A stretch of 64,000 nt of DNA from Wuchereria bancrofti (taxonomy: Eukaryota; Nematoda; Chromadorea; Rhabditida; Onchocercidae): contig SSBO01000012.1 in the NCBI GenBank assembly GCA_005281725.1, forward strand, positions 4,551,521 to 4,615,520, written 5' to 3'. Shown piece by piece: positions 11,067 through 24,400 of this stretch; position 1 is the first letter of the stretch, and each line of letters starts with the position of its first letter. The position numbers and the translations under genes are program-made. Below the pieces are notes generated by a model that saw only the letters and a list, made by a program, of their open reading frames with translations, ran no database searches and was not told where the DNA came from.

Positions 11067-13360
11067 TTAAATGCTACGTATATAGTGTTGCTTCTTGTTA
11101 GAACAGATTGGTCTGAACCATGATTATAGTTCTCATGATTTTCTGATGAATTTGCTGCAATAATCTTTGCTCTGTAGAAAGTTCTTGTCCTCACTGCTTC
11201 CATTAAAATTAAAGACATACATTCTTAAGAAATATTATTTTTCGACTTGTATAATTCAGTCGAGGGTTCTAGAATATTTGTTTAGTTTCCTTGGTTAAAT
11301 TATGAAAAGTTTCAGTAATTATTAATTTTGTTTTTTTTTCTTTATTATTATATGAATTGTTTATAGGATTTTTTGATAACAATTATATTTTACCGTCAGT
11401 CTTCTTGCTTTTCTTCACTGTTGTTTGTCGTGGATTCGTTTATAAGCGTTATCACTGCCACTAGTCTTTTTTCATGCTTTGCTGGCTCTTCCATTCATAA
11501 AGATGTAGCTAGTTTTAGTGTGAAGTTTTTACAAACATTTTCACAAAAAAAAATTAATTCTTTGTTTTATCATATTTACCCGCTGCATGAGAATTTTTAT
11601 ACATATTTGTTGTTCTGTTTTACATGTTTTTGTCTAGTTTTCTGTCTGTTTTATTGGTATTCATAAGTTTGTGCCTCTCCAGTCATAAATATTTACAGTT
11701 TTTAGTTGTATGTACTGGAAGCTGTATAATTTTAATGTTCTCTTACTGTTAAAAATTGTTTTGTTAAAGATAGTGAATTAATTTCCATATTAAAATTATG
11801 TAAAAATTTAGCAGCACGTCCCCTCAAAGCATTTACATTCTGATTTGCTTAAAAGTTCAGAATTTAAGGCAAGTTTCATTAGATGTAAAGAGGTAGTTAT
11901 ATGGGGTTCAGTACATATTTTGCAATAAAATGTATATTTGTCAGGTCATACTCGAATTTGTTTACTCCGTAAAGTTCATAACATCGTAAGGTCCGGAAAG
12001 CTTTCACTGATAACATTGCATAAGTACTGATGTTTCAATGAAGAAAGGGAACCATTTCTTGCTTGCTCCATTAAGGACTTTTCAAGACAAAATGTTGACA
12101 GTGATCGGACCGACGTGTAACGGTGTTCCCGTGTATCCTGCTCTAAACTATTTCATTCCCATAAGCAGGCTGTCTGTCATCCTTTTGCTGGACTTAATTT
12201 ATTAATTTTTTTCTGATGAGATCTCTCCCCACCTTCACAAACGTGTACTTTTCCCTTTGACTTCTTTCATAGCTGCAGTGACAGCTTCTTTACCTAAATC
12301 AAACCTGCAGTACAGATTCCTCACTGAAGTAATTCAGTGCCTGTTGATCGCTAGACCGGCAAGGACGATAATATGAAAGCAGATGCATCTAACATCATCG
12401 TAATGCTTGTTAGTTGGCGCAGATCGTTTCCAAACCGGATTTCTTGTTTGGTCGCGGTGTACGGAACAAGTTTTGACCTCTTTTGTATTATCATTATTTC
12501 TGCAATCATTGCATCGTTGTTGTCATGATTGTCATAAACCTCATTTCTTTATGGTTTGCAAACAGTTCACATGCTTTCGAACTTTTTAATTTCTTGTTTC
12601 CGTCGAATTTCGAGACTTCATTAAACTTTTACTGAGCTGTAACGCTTGAAGTTAAACTATTAATTTTGGTGCAACAAAAGTTTTGGGAGAATCTGATTTT
12701 GTATTTCAATATACTGTATATGTACATATGTATGCTTCATTGTTTCCTCAATTTTTTTGTCTACTTCACCTGAAATTCATTTTATTTCCTGGAAAAGAAA
12801 GAAGTGCATTGAAATTACGCACTTGAACTGGCTGAATGACTGGAAGTAATCCTGCGTAGTATAAACATTGGATCTCGCAATATTATCTGTGCGGAACACG
12901 AAACTAGTTACATCTCCCCAGCAGTATTCATCAGTCGCATGTTACGCTGATAACTTTAAATTGTGTGAAATAATACAGATGCAGGTCGTTGTAACTGGTA
13001 ATATACAGTGTGAATCGGACTAGGATATTTCTATATTACATTCATGTGGATGTTAGACAAATATGCGTGGAGGTCTGGTACGATTCATTAAGAGAACGAC
13101 CACGGAACTTAGAAAAAATTAGTGACCTGACTAGAAATCCTTGTATCAGCTTCCTGAGATTTTGATGCAATATGTTTTTTTCTATATAAGTCATGTTTCG
13201 GATAACATTTGTTGTATTCAAATAAAAGCTATGGAAATGAGGTACAAATATCCCGTAGCCAGGAGGTATACGTCATGTCAGAAACACAAGCTATATATTA
13301 GAAATGCGTAGTGTGCAGTGGTTTCCATACACAAACATATGCAACGAATGATAAATGTCG

Positions 13361-13415
13361 CATACATATATATAATATATTGTATAACATGTGTGCATTG
13401 TATGTGTGTGTGTCA
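13361..13415. repeat. TA/TG simple-sequence tract
   Basis: Alternating CATACATATATATAATATAT followed by GTGTG/ATGTGTGTGTGT sequence; low complexity, no other function visible. Confidence 0.7.
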
Positions 13416-14366
13416 TAATTTCGCTTTCTGGAATAGAATGTGTACACTTTTATGCTGGAATATATACTATCTAGCTCACTCGTTGTGACTTTGTTACGAG
13501 AAATATGACATTTGTCAACGCCGGATTTCAATTTCCACTGAAAGATAAAGACGTCTTGATATGTGACATCAATAATTAATAACTGATGGGTAGCATGTGG
13601 TCGTGTGAAAATCCAGAATATAAGCACTGAGTATGATCCCCGAAATTCAACGAAACCTTATACAAATTCTCTTCGCAAGTATCATAATGCTGCAAAGTTC
13701 AGGAATTCAATTCACATCGGCGGTTTAATTTAAAGCGAAGAATTTTGTACTGTCTATTTCCGTTTGTACTATTGATTATGAGGGATACAAGGAGTACATT
13801 TCCCTTTCATCTAGATTAATATTTGATATCGCAGCCATTGAAGTGTTTATATGACATCGACTAAAAAAGATTATATTATTCGTTAGTCTTAAATCTTGTC
13901 TATCTCTGGAAAAATTTTTTGAAGTTTTCGTAGTACTTGCGAAGTTACAACCTTTTTTGTTATTGAGATATTTTATGTCATTTACTCCTACGGAGAATGA
14001 TTTTTCTCCACAAATTAAAGAATTGTTTTTAAATTGCCTGAAATTGTTTTATTGTCTTCAAGCTTTGCGAGGATCCATGTCACTTGGAAATGTTCTCAGA
14101 ACCAAAATTTGCTTCGGAGTGTTGAAATTTGGAATTATCATTTGCTTCTTTTTTTTAGAAGTCACTTGTGATATGTAGAATGTGGGGTAGGATTACTTCA
14201 GTTTTTGGATGTTCTTTTGGGAGAGGAGTTTCAAAAATGAAAACCGGTATCATATTTCAGGCTGATGGTGCGTTAATCCATGATTCAAGTAAAATAGTAG
14301 ATCTGCGTATATTTACTGATAAGCGGCAGTTAGTGACTGTGCTGCTACCATTCTGTGAAGCAAAAG

Positions 14367-14455
14367 CTACTACTACTACCACTACCACTACTACTACTTA
14401 TACTACTGCTACTACCACTGCTACTGCCACTGCTACTACTGCTACTGCTGCTGCT
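14367..14455. repeat. Imperfect (CTA/CTG/CCA)n trinucleotide microsatellite
   Basis: About 89 bases of CTACTACTAC with CCA, CTG and TTA variants, interrupted but always in register. If translated on the + strand it would give runs of Thr and Ala, which explains the open frame around it. Confidence 0.85.
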
Positions 14456-15744
14456 TCCGTCTCTCTCACTCCTTCTTCGTATTTGACAACTGCTCATCTT
14501 CGCTACTTCGTCTCTTCCCTTTTTTGCTATACTTTAATTTAAATTTCATCATTTCTGCTAACAGTATGATCAATCTAGCAGATTGCTTGTAGAGAAATTG
14601 TATTAATATGTTGTATGATCTCGGCTTACTATCAAAAATAATTAATCAGAAGAGAAGGTTCCCCAGTTACTTGTTGTGAAGGATATAAATCTTCTTTTCA
14701 AAAACTCTTACATTTCAGTAAAAAATCAGTAAAAAATTCAAAAAAAAAGTTGAAAAATAAAAAGGCACTTTTATCAATGTTTTTTGTCCCAGAACTATAT
14801 CATCTGCTTCTCCATGTTTTTGATATTCTCTTAAATACTACAAGGCTTTATAGGTCTTGGGACTCAGGATGAGAACTGCATAGAATGAGTAAAATTGAAC
14901 GGAACATGGAAAATTCTTAAAAAGTTGTTAGTTTAAGTCACTTCTCTAGGATTAGCTTTTTTTGTAATAATTCTGTAATGAAGAAACTACAATATGTTTC
15001 GTGAATTTTAATTTGAAAAAATATCTACTTGGAGCAACATCTTCTTATAGTAGTGGCATAAAAAATAAAAATTAATAACCGATATGCAGACTAGATCTTA
15101 CGATGATATATCGCGAATTGTTTTGTTTAACGCTCTGTTTTGTTGAGCTGCTGATCTTATTCAAGACAAAAATATTCTGTCAACAAATGGATTACAGGGG
15201 ATGATTCTTACAATTTTTTGAGAAACATTATAGTTGCGACGTCATTTGTTTGAGGCTTCTTGCTCGAATTACAAATAGTCTGCCGATGTCTTGCAAAAAT
15301 TGCAAGCATTTTTCATTGTTAATTTTCCAATTATATTTGCACTGGAAACGGAAACAGAGTGTCGGGACGTGGCTAAATAAATCTCCGCATTTTAATGGAC
15401 ACATTTTGTTCTCTCATTTTGACTTGTCGCTTTCTACAACTGCATAGTTTTTTGTCATGAGAAGTGGCGACTATGTTTTTATTCCTTTAATTTTTGTTGC
15501 TCTGTCACTTCTGTAACTTTTATTTTTCTCCCTTTACCCTGTAGTGATTCGATTGCTAACTGAAAATTTTCAGATTTTGGTTTGTGAATTTGCCCTCCAA
15601 TTACTCTAGTACATTTTCAGTGGTGTTTTTGTGGCATTAAACAGAGAGAAAAATAAAGAAAGCTTCAGATGATTAATGGCATTTCTTTATTCGTTGTTTT
15701 TAAAAGAAACTGGGTTTATCTTGCTTTAAATCTCGCTTTCAATG

Positions 15745-15751
15745 TTTTCAG
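15745..15751 (+). promoter_or_regulatory. Probable trans-splice acceptor or 5' UTR acceptor of Bicaudal-D
   Basis: TTTTCAG ending 33 bases before the ATG at 15785. No coding exon was found upstream, so this is either a spliced-leader site or the end of a 5' UTR intron. Confidence 0.45.
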
Positions 15752-15784
15752 GATTTGGGATTGACCTGGTGGAAAACCTCTTTT

Positions 15785-18700
15785 ATGGAACTGGACGAAC
15801 TTAAAGCGGAAGTATCGCGATTGGCGAATGCTCTTGAGGAAGCTTCTTCTGATAAAATCAAAGTTTGTTTTTTGTATGCTTTGCAGAAAAGTCAAACTTG
15901 TAATTGCTGCTTGTATTCAGTTATTTTTCAGTGAATTTAAGTCAATAAATTTTGCTTTTTGGTACATTAAATTCTGAATTCTTTTATTTCAGGCAGCCCA
16001 GTACGGGTTACAGGTTTTAGATGAAAAGCAACAGCTTGAAGTTAAGCTTACTCAGTTGCAAACGCAGTTTGATACCGCAAAAGCAGAAGCCGAAGCTACA
16101 AAAAAGGTGGCTTTCGCAATCCTTTTGTTTGTTTTATTCTTTCTTTCGTATGTGCGCTGGTAGATCTATTTTAGGATGATGCAATGGTTACTTCTTTTAG
16201 TATCCAATTAAGCAACATTTATTGTGTCACATGGATTTTTCGAATCATTTTTGAATTTGTCACATAGTATTTCATATCCGAGTATTCATTTATTTATAGG
16301 TTTTATTTGCAATTAATTGTTTACAGGCATCAATTGTCACTATCATCAAAATTGAATAATGAGATTCATTTGCAAAATGGGTTCAAGTTCTACATTTAAA
16401 TTACTTTTTTCACATGAAAATATTTAGGCGTTGGCACAGTTTCAATCACAACAAAAATCAGTTGCAAAATCCGACATTGACCATGAAGAAAGTTTGTTGG
16501 AAGAAACGATGAATCGAGAGCAGGAATATTTGGCTAAAATTGCAGCCCTAGAAGCAGATTTGAAAAATTGTCAACATGTGAATTTTTTCTTAATGGATTT
16601 TACTTTGTTTGTTAATTGTCGTTGACCTTTGTTCTTTGAGAGATTCTGAACCTTGTGACTGAGCGTACGGTGAAGTACAATAAAATCGTATTGGTTTATA
16701 GCATGGTTGCAAGAGTTTCTTTATAAAGCTTAAGATAAATTGTTTCGGTACTGAGATGGTATATTTTCAGGAATTGGATAGGTACCGTACTGACCTGGAT
16801 AGGTTGCAGACTTTACATATAAATGCTTCAGAAGCAGCATCTGATCTTGATATGCAAAAGCGACAGCTCAAGGAAGATTTAAAAGAGTTAAAAAATCGTG
16901 AACAAAGGCTGCTAAATGATTATTCTGAACTGGAAGAAGAAAATATCAGCCTTCAGAAACAGGTTTCTGTATTGGTCATTTCATCATTTGTTGATCTTTG
17001 GTAGTACAAGTTTTCAGTTTTGACGGGATTTTTTAGTTGTCAAACCTACGCAGTGCACAAATAGAATTTGAATCCATGAAAATGGAAGTGAAACGTTTAA
17101 TGGATGAAAACGATCAACTGCAGGCAGACAAGGACGAAGCCAACAAGTTGACTATTGTGGCCCAAAAACATGTACGACCGATTTTATTTTTCATTCACCT
17201 GAATCATCAGATCATTTTTTAATGCATCATTGGATTATTATGTGTTTTCGAACAAAATTAATAGTAGTATATCATCAAAATTTTCTGATTCACTTATTCA
17301 GTGCAAGTATTTGATTATCAAATCTCATTTGCCAACTCATGGTATTATCCTCTTCGCTGGAAGTTTCTGAAAAAATTGATCATCGCAATTATTTATATAA
17401 TTTGTGGCGTTTTCAGTCAAATTTACTTTAATTGGATTAAGTTGGATATATTAAATTTGCATTCTTGTTGTCACGTTTATGATGTGATTATAAAACTCAA
17501 GTTTGAGTTTCCCATCTGACACAATGTAGTTATAGCAGTATTTTAGTTAGGTGAGTTATGATTCTACATATTTCAGCTTGAAGATGCATTATTAAACGTA
17601 CAGCAAGAACGTGATCAAAAACTAGCCTATAAAAAGGAGCTGGAGTTAATGCGAAATGCGGAGCATTTGCAGCAGTTGAATACAATGCTCTTTGGGTTGC
17701 AGAACGATGATGAGGATGACTCGCAAGCACTTAAAGAGGTGCATTATCTTTTTCGAATTCTTTTGATTGAAATTTATTATTATTCATCGTTATGCAGTGG
17801 AGGTGCGCAAAAGAGCTGTGTTTTTGGTACTTAAGATTTAAGTTTGAAGAATCGGCATATTTATATCTTGCAGCTGGAATCATCTTTTATTGCGGATGCT
17901 AATGAATTTGGTAAAAATAGGCCACCGAAAGGTGCTGATCTGTTCTCGGAAATACATGGTGACATGCCGGAACGACTGGCTGAGCTAGAAACAAAGAATG
18001 ATCAGCTTTCCTTGAAGTTAAAAGAAACGGAGAAAGATGTCAATTATGTCATCCCTGTTTTGAAGAGACTTGAAGTAATGAGTACGCCAGGTCAGTGGCT
18101 ATTTTTCGCTTTATTTTTGAGAACATTAAAAACTTGCCAGAATTATATCGATGAAAATACTAATTAATCTGTTGTTTTGATTACAAGTAAACAAATATCT
18201 TGTACTGAAGTCTTCTTTTCCAGACTTAGATCATGCACAACTGAAACAGCTGTGTGATGATGCTTTAAAAAAGATTGAACAACTGATTGAAAGTGCATCC
18301 AAAGCAGTCACTGGAGGTAAACAGTACGACCTTATCAAAGCAGATTTGCACACTGCAATTATGGTAGCAGGAGAAAATCAAGCAAAACTAGCTTCTGCGC
18401 AGGTGTTCTTTTTGTTATTTGTCACGAAAGGCGCAGTATTCATTTCTAATTTAAAATTTTCATATAATTTCAGGATTTAATGATTGCTGTTGCTGATTTT
18501 CTATATCGTTTATACCATCAGTTGGTTTCCACACATGGACTGGAAGCCGATAAGAGTGCGGCCGAAATAATGAAAAAACTTAAGCAATATGCAAATGAAA
18601 ATGCAGAAAGTGAAGAATACATACAAGATTAGTTCGAATTTCACCTTTTTTCTTGAAAATTTTTTAGATGAGAAATTCGAACCGGTATGATGCTGAATGT

Positions 18701-19939
18701 TTAGGGGGATGACTAGTCAGTTGCTATATTTTTGCATTTTAGACGAAGGTGTTGAAAGTGGAACAGAAACAGAAGGTGGTCGTTCGCCGCGTCTAATGTT
18801 AAACTTGCAGCGCCAATTTATATCACCATCTTTTGCAAAATTTCTAAATCAAGAGCTAGTTTGTGACCGATTGGATGACATATTAACAGAAAGCGATTTT
18901 AGAGAAAGAATTGTTCCTGGTAAGGATTTCCTAGGTCATTTCAAGGGCTTTAATGGAGAGTATCGTTTTTTGCCAGATTTTTACATATTTAATAAAGCAA
19001 AGCTCAGAAATTTTCGACATTTCAGGTGAAAGTAATGTATTTCGAGTATCAGACTGCCTTACGGAACTTTCAAAAATTGTCCGACGTACAGTGGAGAATG
19101 CTCTGAACACACGAGTGGAAAATCAGGATCATCAGGAACTGACTTTGCAAAACATGAAGCTGCGCTCTCTGTTGGCCACTAAAAGGTTTATTTTAAATTA
19201 TCACTGTTTTGAAATTAAGTGAGAAGGTGCATGTAAAATACTTGATGAAATAAAGGAAAAATGTAATGTTTCAGGGATCAAATCGCCACGCTACGTACGG
19301 TACTGAAATCAAACAAGCTTACTGCTGAATCAGCTTTAGCTTCACTAAAAGAAAAATATGAAAGTGAGAAAGCAATGACCCATGAGCTTTTGGAGAGGTT
19401 GAGACGCGAATTAAAAGCGTTCAAAGAAGATGCGGCAACATTTGCATCTCATCGGGCAATGTTTACTGCACGTTGTGAAGAGCTTCAAGCACAGGTGTCA
19501 CATCCATCCTTTAACATTGATTCTTATTATGAGAGTTCTTTTACGTTATGGTTTTGTACGTCTGCTTGTTTTGAATTTAAATTCTGCGAAGACTTTTTTA
19601 TAGGTTGATGAAATGGCCGCTAATCAAAAAGCAGCGGAAGATGAAAAACGCACACTGAATTCTCTGCTGCGTATGGCTATTCAACAGAAATTGGCCCTTA
19701 CACAAAGGTGATTTTTTATATTTCCTTATTTAAAATAAACTTTTCACCATGATTTAAGAAGTCTAAAATTTCATAGGCTGGAAGACTTGGAAGTTGATCG
19801 TGAAAGACAAGCATTTAAACGTGGCAACAAAACATCAGGTCGTGTTGTAAATTCGGATGGTTCCGGACAGTTGCATCGAGTTCGTTATCCGGGACAGAAT
19901 ATTCAACAGCAGCAGAGGAATCTAAAGAGAGATTATTAG
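15785..19939 (+). CDS. bicd-1: Bicaudal-D dynein adaptor
   Basis: Coiled-coil adaptor that links dynein-dynactin to cargo. Fourteen exons: 15785-15862, 15993-16106, 16428-16577, 16771-16962, 17037-17171, 17577-17738, 17874-18090, 18224-18402, 18474-18609, 18743-18919, 19026-19185, 19275-19494, 19604-19707, 19777-19939; 728 residues with all phases consistent. The N-terminal coiled coil matches BicD ([16 protein letters not shown], then [29 protein letters not shown]). The C-terminal cargo-binding coiled coil carries the family signature [20 protein letters not shown] followed by [10 protein letters not shown]. The tail is basic and Gln-rich ([11 protein letters not shown]). An acidic linker (NDDEDDSQ) separates coiled-coil blocks. 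Start: the first ATG after a TTTTCAG acceptor, in frame with the conserved N terminus. The exon 9 donor (GTGAAG at 18610) is the least certain boundary. Confidence 0.95.
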
Positions 19940-21460
19940 AAAAGATTTATTCAATGCATTCACCGTAGAAGTTTCGCTACAAATATCTCGGTTGGTTGTT
20001 AGTGCAGAAATGATATTTCCGCAATGGAATGTACTGTTTACGTCTGTTTGACATATATTGGTTTAATCATATATACGGCTATGAGCATGATAAGTAATAA
20101 GATAGCGTCAACCGTTCATCGATTAGTTTTTTACTGCGGTAAGTTGTGTACTTATTAGTCATTTATCAGCAGAAGAGTTTTTCCATAAGGATTTTATTAT
20201 TAATTTGAGTTTTATTTTGACATTTTCGAATGCTTTCCTTTTTATTGTAGGCTCTTTTGCAGGCTATTCGAACAGCCGATTAGCACAAGCTGATTAGATG
20301 CATAAAAATTATCCATTCATGGGATGTAGCACATTTTTCAATACGAAGCATCTTAGGTTGATGCGACGTGCACCTGTCCCCGAAAAGGTTCCCTTTGAGT
20401 TCAGTCCCTCCTTTAGCGTACACTCTGATTAGGTCATTGTTACTCGAATTGCCTGGACATTGCCAGCTGAGATCCATCTCAGTGTGCTTGAAAGTTCTGG
20501 GACACATCTAGCTGTTACCCTACACTGCACACTTCTTTGTACTGTCACGAGGGCACTTAATATGTGAGAATCTTGCTTCATTTCAAAAAACTCGAAAATT
20601 AGAAAATTTAAGACGATTTGGACTATGTTTTGGGATTTTATACTATGACCGACTACTATCTTTTCGCGTTATAAATTATGGAAGTTCATTGCGTCAGCTG
20701 TGTCGTGTGTAGCTTTTCCTGCTTATTTAATGTATGGAGTGATTTGTTTTACGGAGTAATTTGTTCTTGTCTGTTCAGTTTGTTCCAACTTTTCATCGTA
20801 GTTCAAATTCTGTTTTATATTGCAGTTTACGTTTTACTTTAATGTGCCTTTTTTCCAGTTCACTCTTTAACTCGTAAATAACTTACTGGAATACACCACT
20901 GGTATTTGTACGATGAATTCAAATCTATACTTCATTTCCTAATTTAATTAAACTACAGGATTCCATTACAATGTGGTTCATTACTCTGAGTTTCTGGACA
21001 TTAATATATGCATAAATAATTTTTTGTTGTTGGATGGAAGAAAAAAGTCAATTAGATCTCGATTTTTCAAAGAGGTTATTCCTATAGCTCCTCTTGCAAT
21101 GAAGGGTGTTTAAAGTTTCATAGATCTGAAAAATTCAGCAGTTTAATGGACAGTATGAGTCTCTTTTTTACTTCCTCTTTTTTAGTGAGCATGCATTAAC
21201 TGTCATGTTTTCGGGAGGTTGCGGTTCAGCGAATACTAATCGATATGTCGTACATTCACATATCGTTTTTACAGGTAAATAAAGTTATATTCAAAGTGTT
21301 TTTTGCATAATCGCACAGTGTAAATGCTTCTTCAGTAAAGGGACTCTTGCAAATTTATGCAAACTCTTTTGCAATATGTAAAAATTTCTCAGAAACTGTA
21401 AAGTAAAGGGACAATATATGACGGAAGCAATGTAAAAGTTTCGGAAGATTTTATACCATT
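19940..21460. other. Intergenic between convergent Bicaudal-D and peroxidasin
   Basis: About 1.5 kb holding the 3' ends of two convergent genes. No standard AATAAA was found close to either stop. A more G+C-rich islet at about 20290-20540 contains a 7-bp hairpin (CTGAGATCCATCTCAG, 20467-20482) and is not explained. The rest is A+T-rich. Confidence 0.5.
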
Positions 21461-24400
21461 TTATGTTGATGTTTTTCTGCAATCTTCTTCAACTGAACAC
21501 CAGATTTGGTCAATCTAAAATATTGCTAGGTCACATTCTGGACAAAACTTCGAAAACCCTGTGATAAAATGGTAAATTTTTGGGAGATAAGTTCACGAAT
21601 GACGAACCTTGCATTCACATGTTGTACACTGATCCGGCTTCCAGACGTCGCCATTTCTTTTTATTCCGTCGCTGGCGTTACACGTATATTTTCCATATAT
21701 TTTATGTGCTCTTCGCTTCCTGAAGGTTCCACAACGCTTAAAGCGTTCCATTACTGAATTCTATTCCTTTCCTGAGAAGGATTAGTCTAAAAATTTTTTA
21801 GCATAGCTTACCTGTTTTGGATTATACTTTCCTCTGCGCTGGATGAAAAAGCGCAACCCTTCTCGCAGCATGATTGCCAAACATTTAAATTAATTTGGGG
21901 TATCAACTCACATTCTTCATAAAATTTAATAGACCGATCTCCTCTGTACTCGAATACATCCCTCTAAAAAGATCTGTTCAAAAACCCTAATTTATCAAGA
22001 AATCCTCCGTAGCTTGTACAAAAGAACGTTTTTCAAAGTTTTTTGGAAAAACTTGCCAAGGAATACCTGAATGCGATCAATGTGATCACCACTGTTACAC
22101 AAGACAGCCGCTAGTGTCGTTTTCCGAATTTGCTGAAGCTGTAAAGGCGTGAAAACACCTTCGTTTTCATACCTGCAATTACCATACAATTTCCCAAATC
22201 GTTTGAATGTTCAAAGAAACCACTCTTGGTGTCAAGTCCTTTAAAAACAAACCATTTTTAAAAGGAAACAAACCAAAAACGATCTCCGGTACGTAAGCGC
22301 CTGAACTGGTCTCCAAGGATGCATCCAATTGTTGGCCCAACTAAAGCTCCAGCTAACCGTCGTTCCAAAATTAAGCCCACCCATAAGTCAATATTACCTC
22401 AAAATGATGGAGGTACCAACGAATCGGAAAATATACGGAGGTTATAAAATTAAAAGTTGTGAGTGCTAACTCTGAATCTCAAAACGGAAATTAACCAGGG
22501 TGCCCGTAGAGTTCTTTGAGTTTAGCTCGTACATTGTTATCCGGCACATCATCTGCTAAATCATCCCATGTCTCTGGAACGCTAAAGTTGCACCAACGCC
22601 GGAATGCAACATACCTTAAAATATCTTCTGAATCAACTTTTTTCTTTAAAAGGGGTCGAGCATGATGGATTTCTAAAATGGATTGCAGTAAACTAATTTA
22701 ATCTTACTAAGTGGTATCATCCCAGCCGGATTTCTGGAGATAAGATAAAAATTAATCCGCATTTTTGAAAACATGTAGATTTTGGAAATTAATCTTTTGC
22801 GAATGTAGTAAAATTTTTCCGCCTTCATCCCGCAGCTCACGTCCAGCAAAACTATTAGCCATTGGACAAACCCGGGCAACCCGTGATCACGGCCGCGTTG
22901 GATGTTGATTGTTGCCAGATCGTACATGGACTAAAATATGAAAGATATGTTGATGTCGACGTCGGATAGACTTTCACAATTTATATTAAATTTGCACAGT
23001 ATGAGAGCAAGAACATCAATGAGCAGCCGTCTGATTCCATTACTTAGCTGAAACAGAACCGTATTTATATCAAACAGTGACATTTCATAAATTACTGATC
23101 TACAACATACTTCTTCGACACGGCTGAATAATTTATGCGTCAATTCCTTGTTTACTAGTTGTTGTTCCTTCGGAGCCTTCATGGGCATTGCGAATAATCC
23201 CCGCAATAAAGGATCAATTCCTCCTTCTGATAATAATCGTTCAGGAGCGAAGAAAGCCTCATGTAGCGGTATATGACCTGAAACGAATGTTTCAACTAGG
23301 GATATGTAAAATGTGGAATAAATTTCCCAGAGCTTTTGGAAACATCTCAGAAACAATCATCGAAAATTACGATTAAAGTTTTTTCTACTAACATACCTTC
23401 TTTGATCGGTTCAAAATTCTTGTCAAGGCGATATAAAATTGGATTGACAATTGTATGTCCAAATCGCAAGGCAGCAGCCGAGAAGCTATTAGCTAATGTA
23501 GGGTTCACTTCCGGATCATATCCTTTATATGGCCCAATAAGTTCTGCATATCCATCCTAAGATAATTGTTTTCAAAAATTTGCTTGACATTTCTTTTGGG
23601 ATCGAGTATGGTTTATTTAAAACATTAAAATTATACCGATCCAAGCACTTTAGGCAACCAATGTTCGTAGGTAATAACTTGTAACATAGCTCCAATAAGC
23701 TTCCTTGTTTCTTGATATATGATTTCACCATCCCAGTGCGGATTTATTTCCAGAAATTTCGTCGCGATACGATTGTGCTCTCGAAGCCATAATGTATGCA
23801 TGCTGAGCAGTGCCAGCTATAATTATAAAACATACAACGTATTTAGATAAAATGAAACTAAAATTAGACTCAAAGTCAAAGGTTTCCTGAACTCAAAGGT
23901 TTTTCTTCGGACTTTCTTCATCCTAATTTTTTTTTTCTTCTCAGGTTTCAGGCCTCCAAACGACAAGAAACGAGAAAAGGAAACATTCTGAAAGGAAATG
24001 GAACTTGAAAATATGTGAATATTTCTATTAATGAATGCATGTCGAATCTGCTCTACCTACATATAACACTAACCTGTTCATTAGCTCGATAATCACCGGC
24101 CAAAAAACAACTGATCGGATTTTCATGGGAACGATTGCGGCGACACTCCATGGACGACTCGCGCTCAAACGGCAAATATGGCTTCTGAGTTTCTGATACA
24201 ATGTCGAATCTCAGCAGTCCATGATCACCGAATAAATCACGTAAATTCAGTGCATCTACTTCTGCACTTCCATAGATACCAGACCCATCGATAAAGGCAG
24301 TTAACTTGAAAAACGAATTTGAAACATTGCTTAATTTACTGAATTTTTAAAAAGAAACCAGTCGCTACGGAAAAGTTCTAAGAATTTTCCATTTGGAACA

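Larger units (their letters stand above)
11067..15784. other. Intergenic: UFSP2 to Bicaudal-D, 4.7 kb
   Basis: No gene recognised. The stretch is A+T-rich with a slightly more G+C-rich patch around 12050-12450. It contains TA/TG-rich simple sequence near 13361-13415 and a trinucleotide microsatellite at 14367-14455. A longer open frame at 14168-14542 owes part of its length to that microsatellite. The Bicaudal-D promoter and any 5' untranslated exons should be here; only the exon beginning after the acceptor at 15751 could be placed. Confidence 0.6.

Noticed and set aside
13298..13627. 109-codon minus-strand open frame
   Set aside because: Tyr/His/Cys-rich translation overlapping TA/TG simple repeats, without splice signals or motif.
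14168..14542. 124-codon open frame with Thr/Ala repeats
   Set aside because: About a quarter of it is a trinucleotide microsatellite, which stays open in every frame; the remainder has no motif, and no splice signals were found.
22673..22927. Read-through of the peroxidasin exon after RGRDHGLPG
   Set aside because: Splicing at 22871 onto 22614 restores the family sequence ([14 protein letters not shown]). The read-through and a nearby out-of-frame stretch lose the conserved Trp-Arg-Arg-x-Cys-type segment, so they are intronic.
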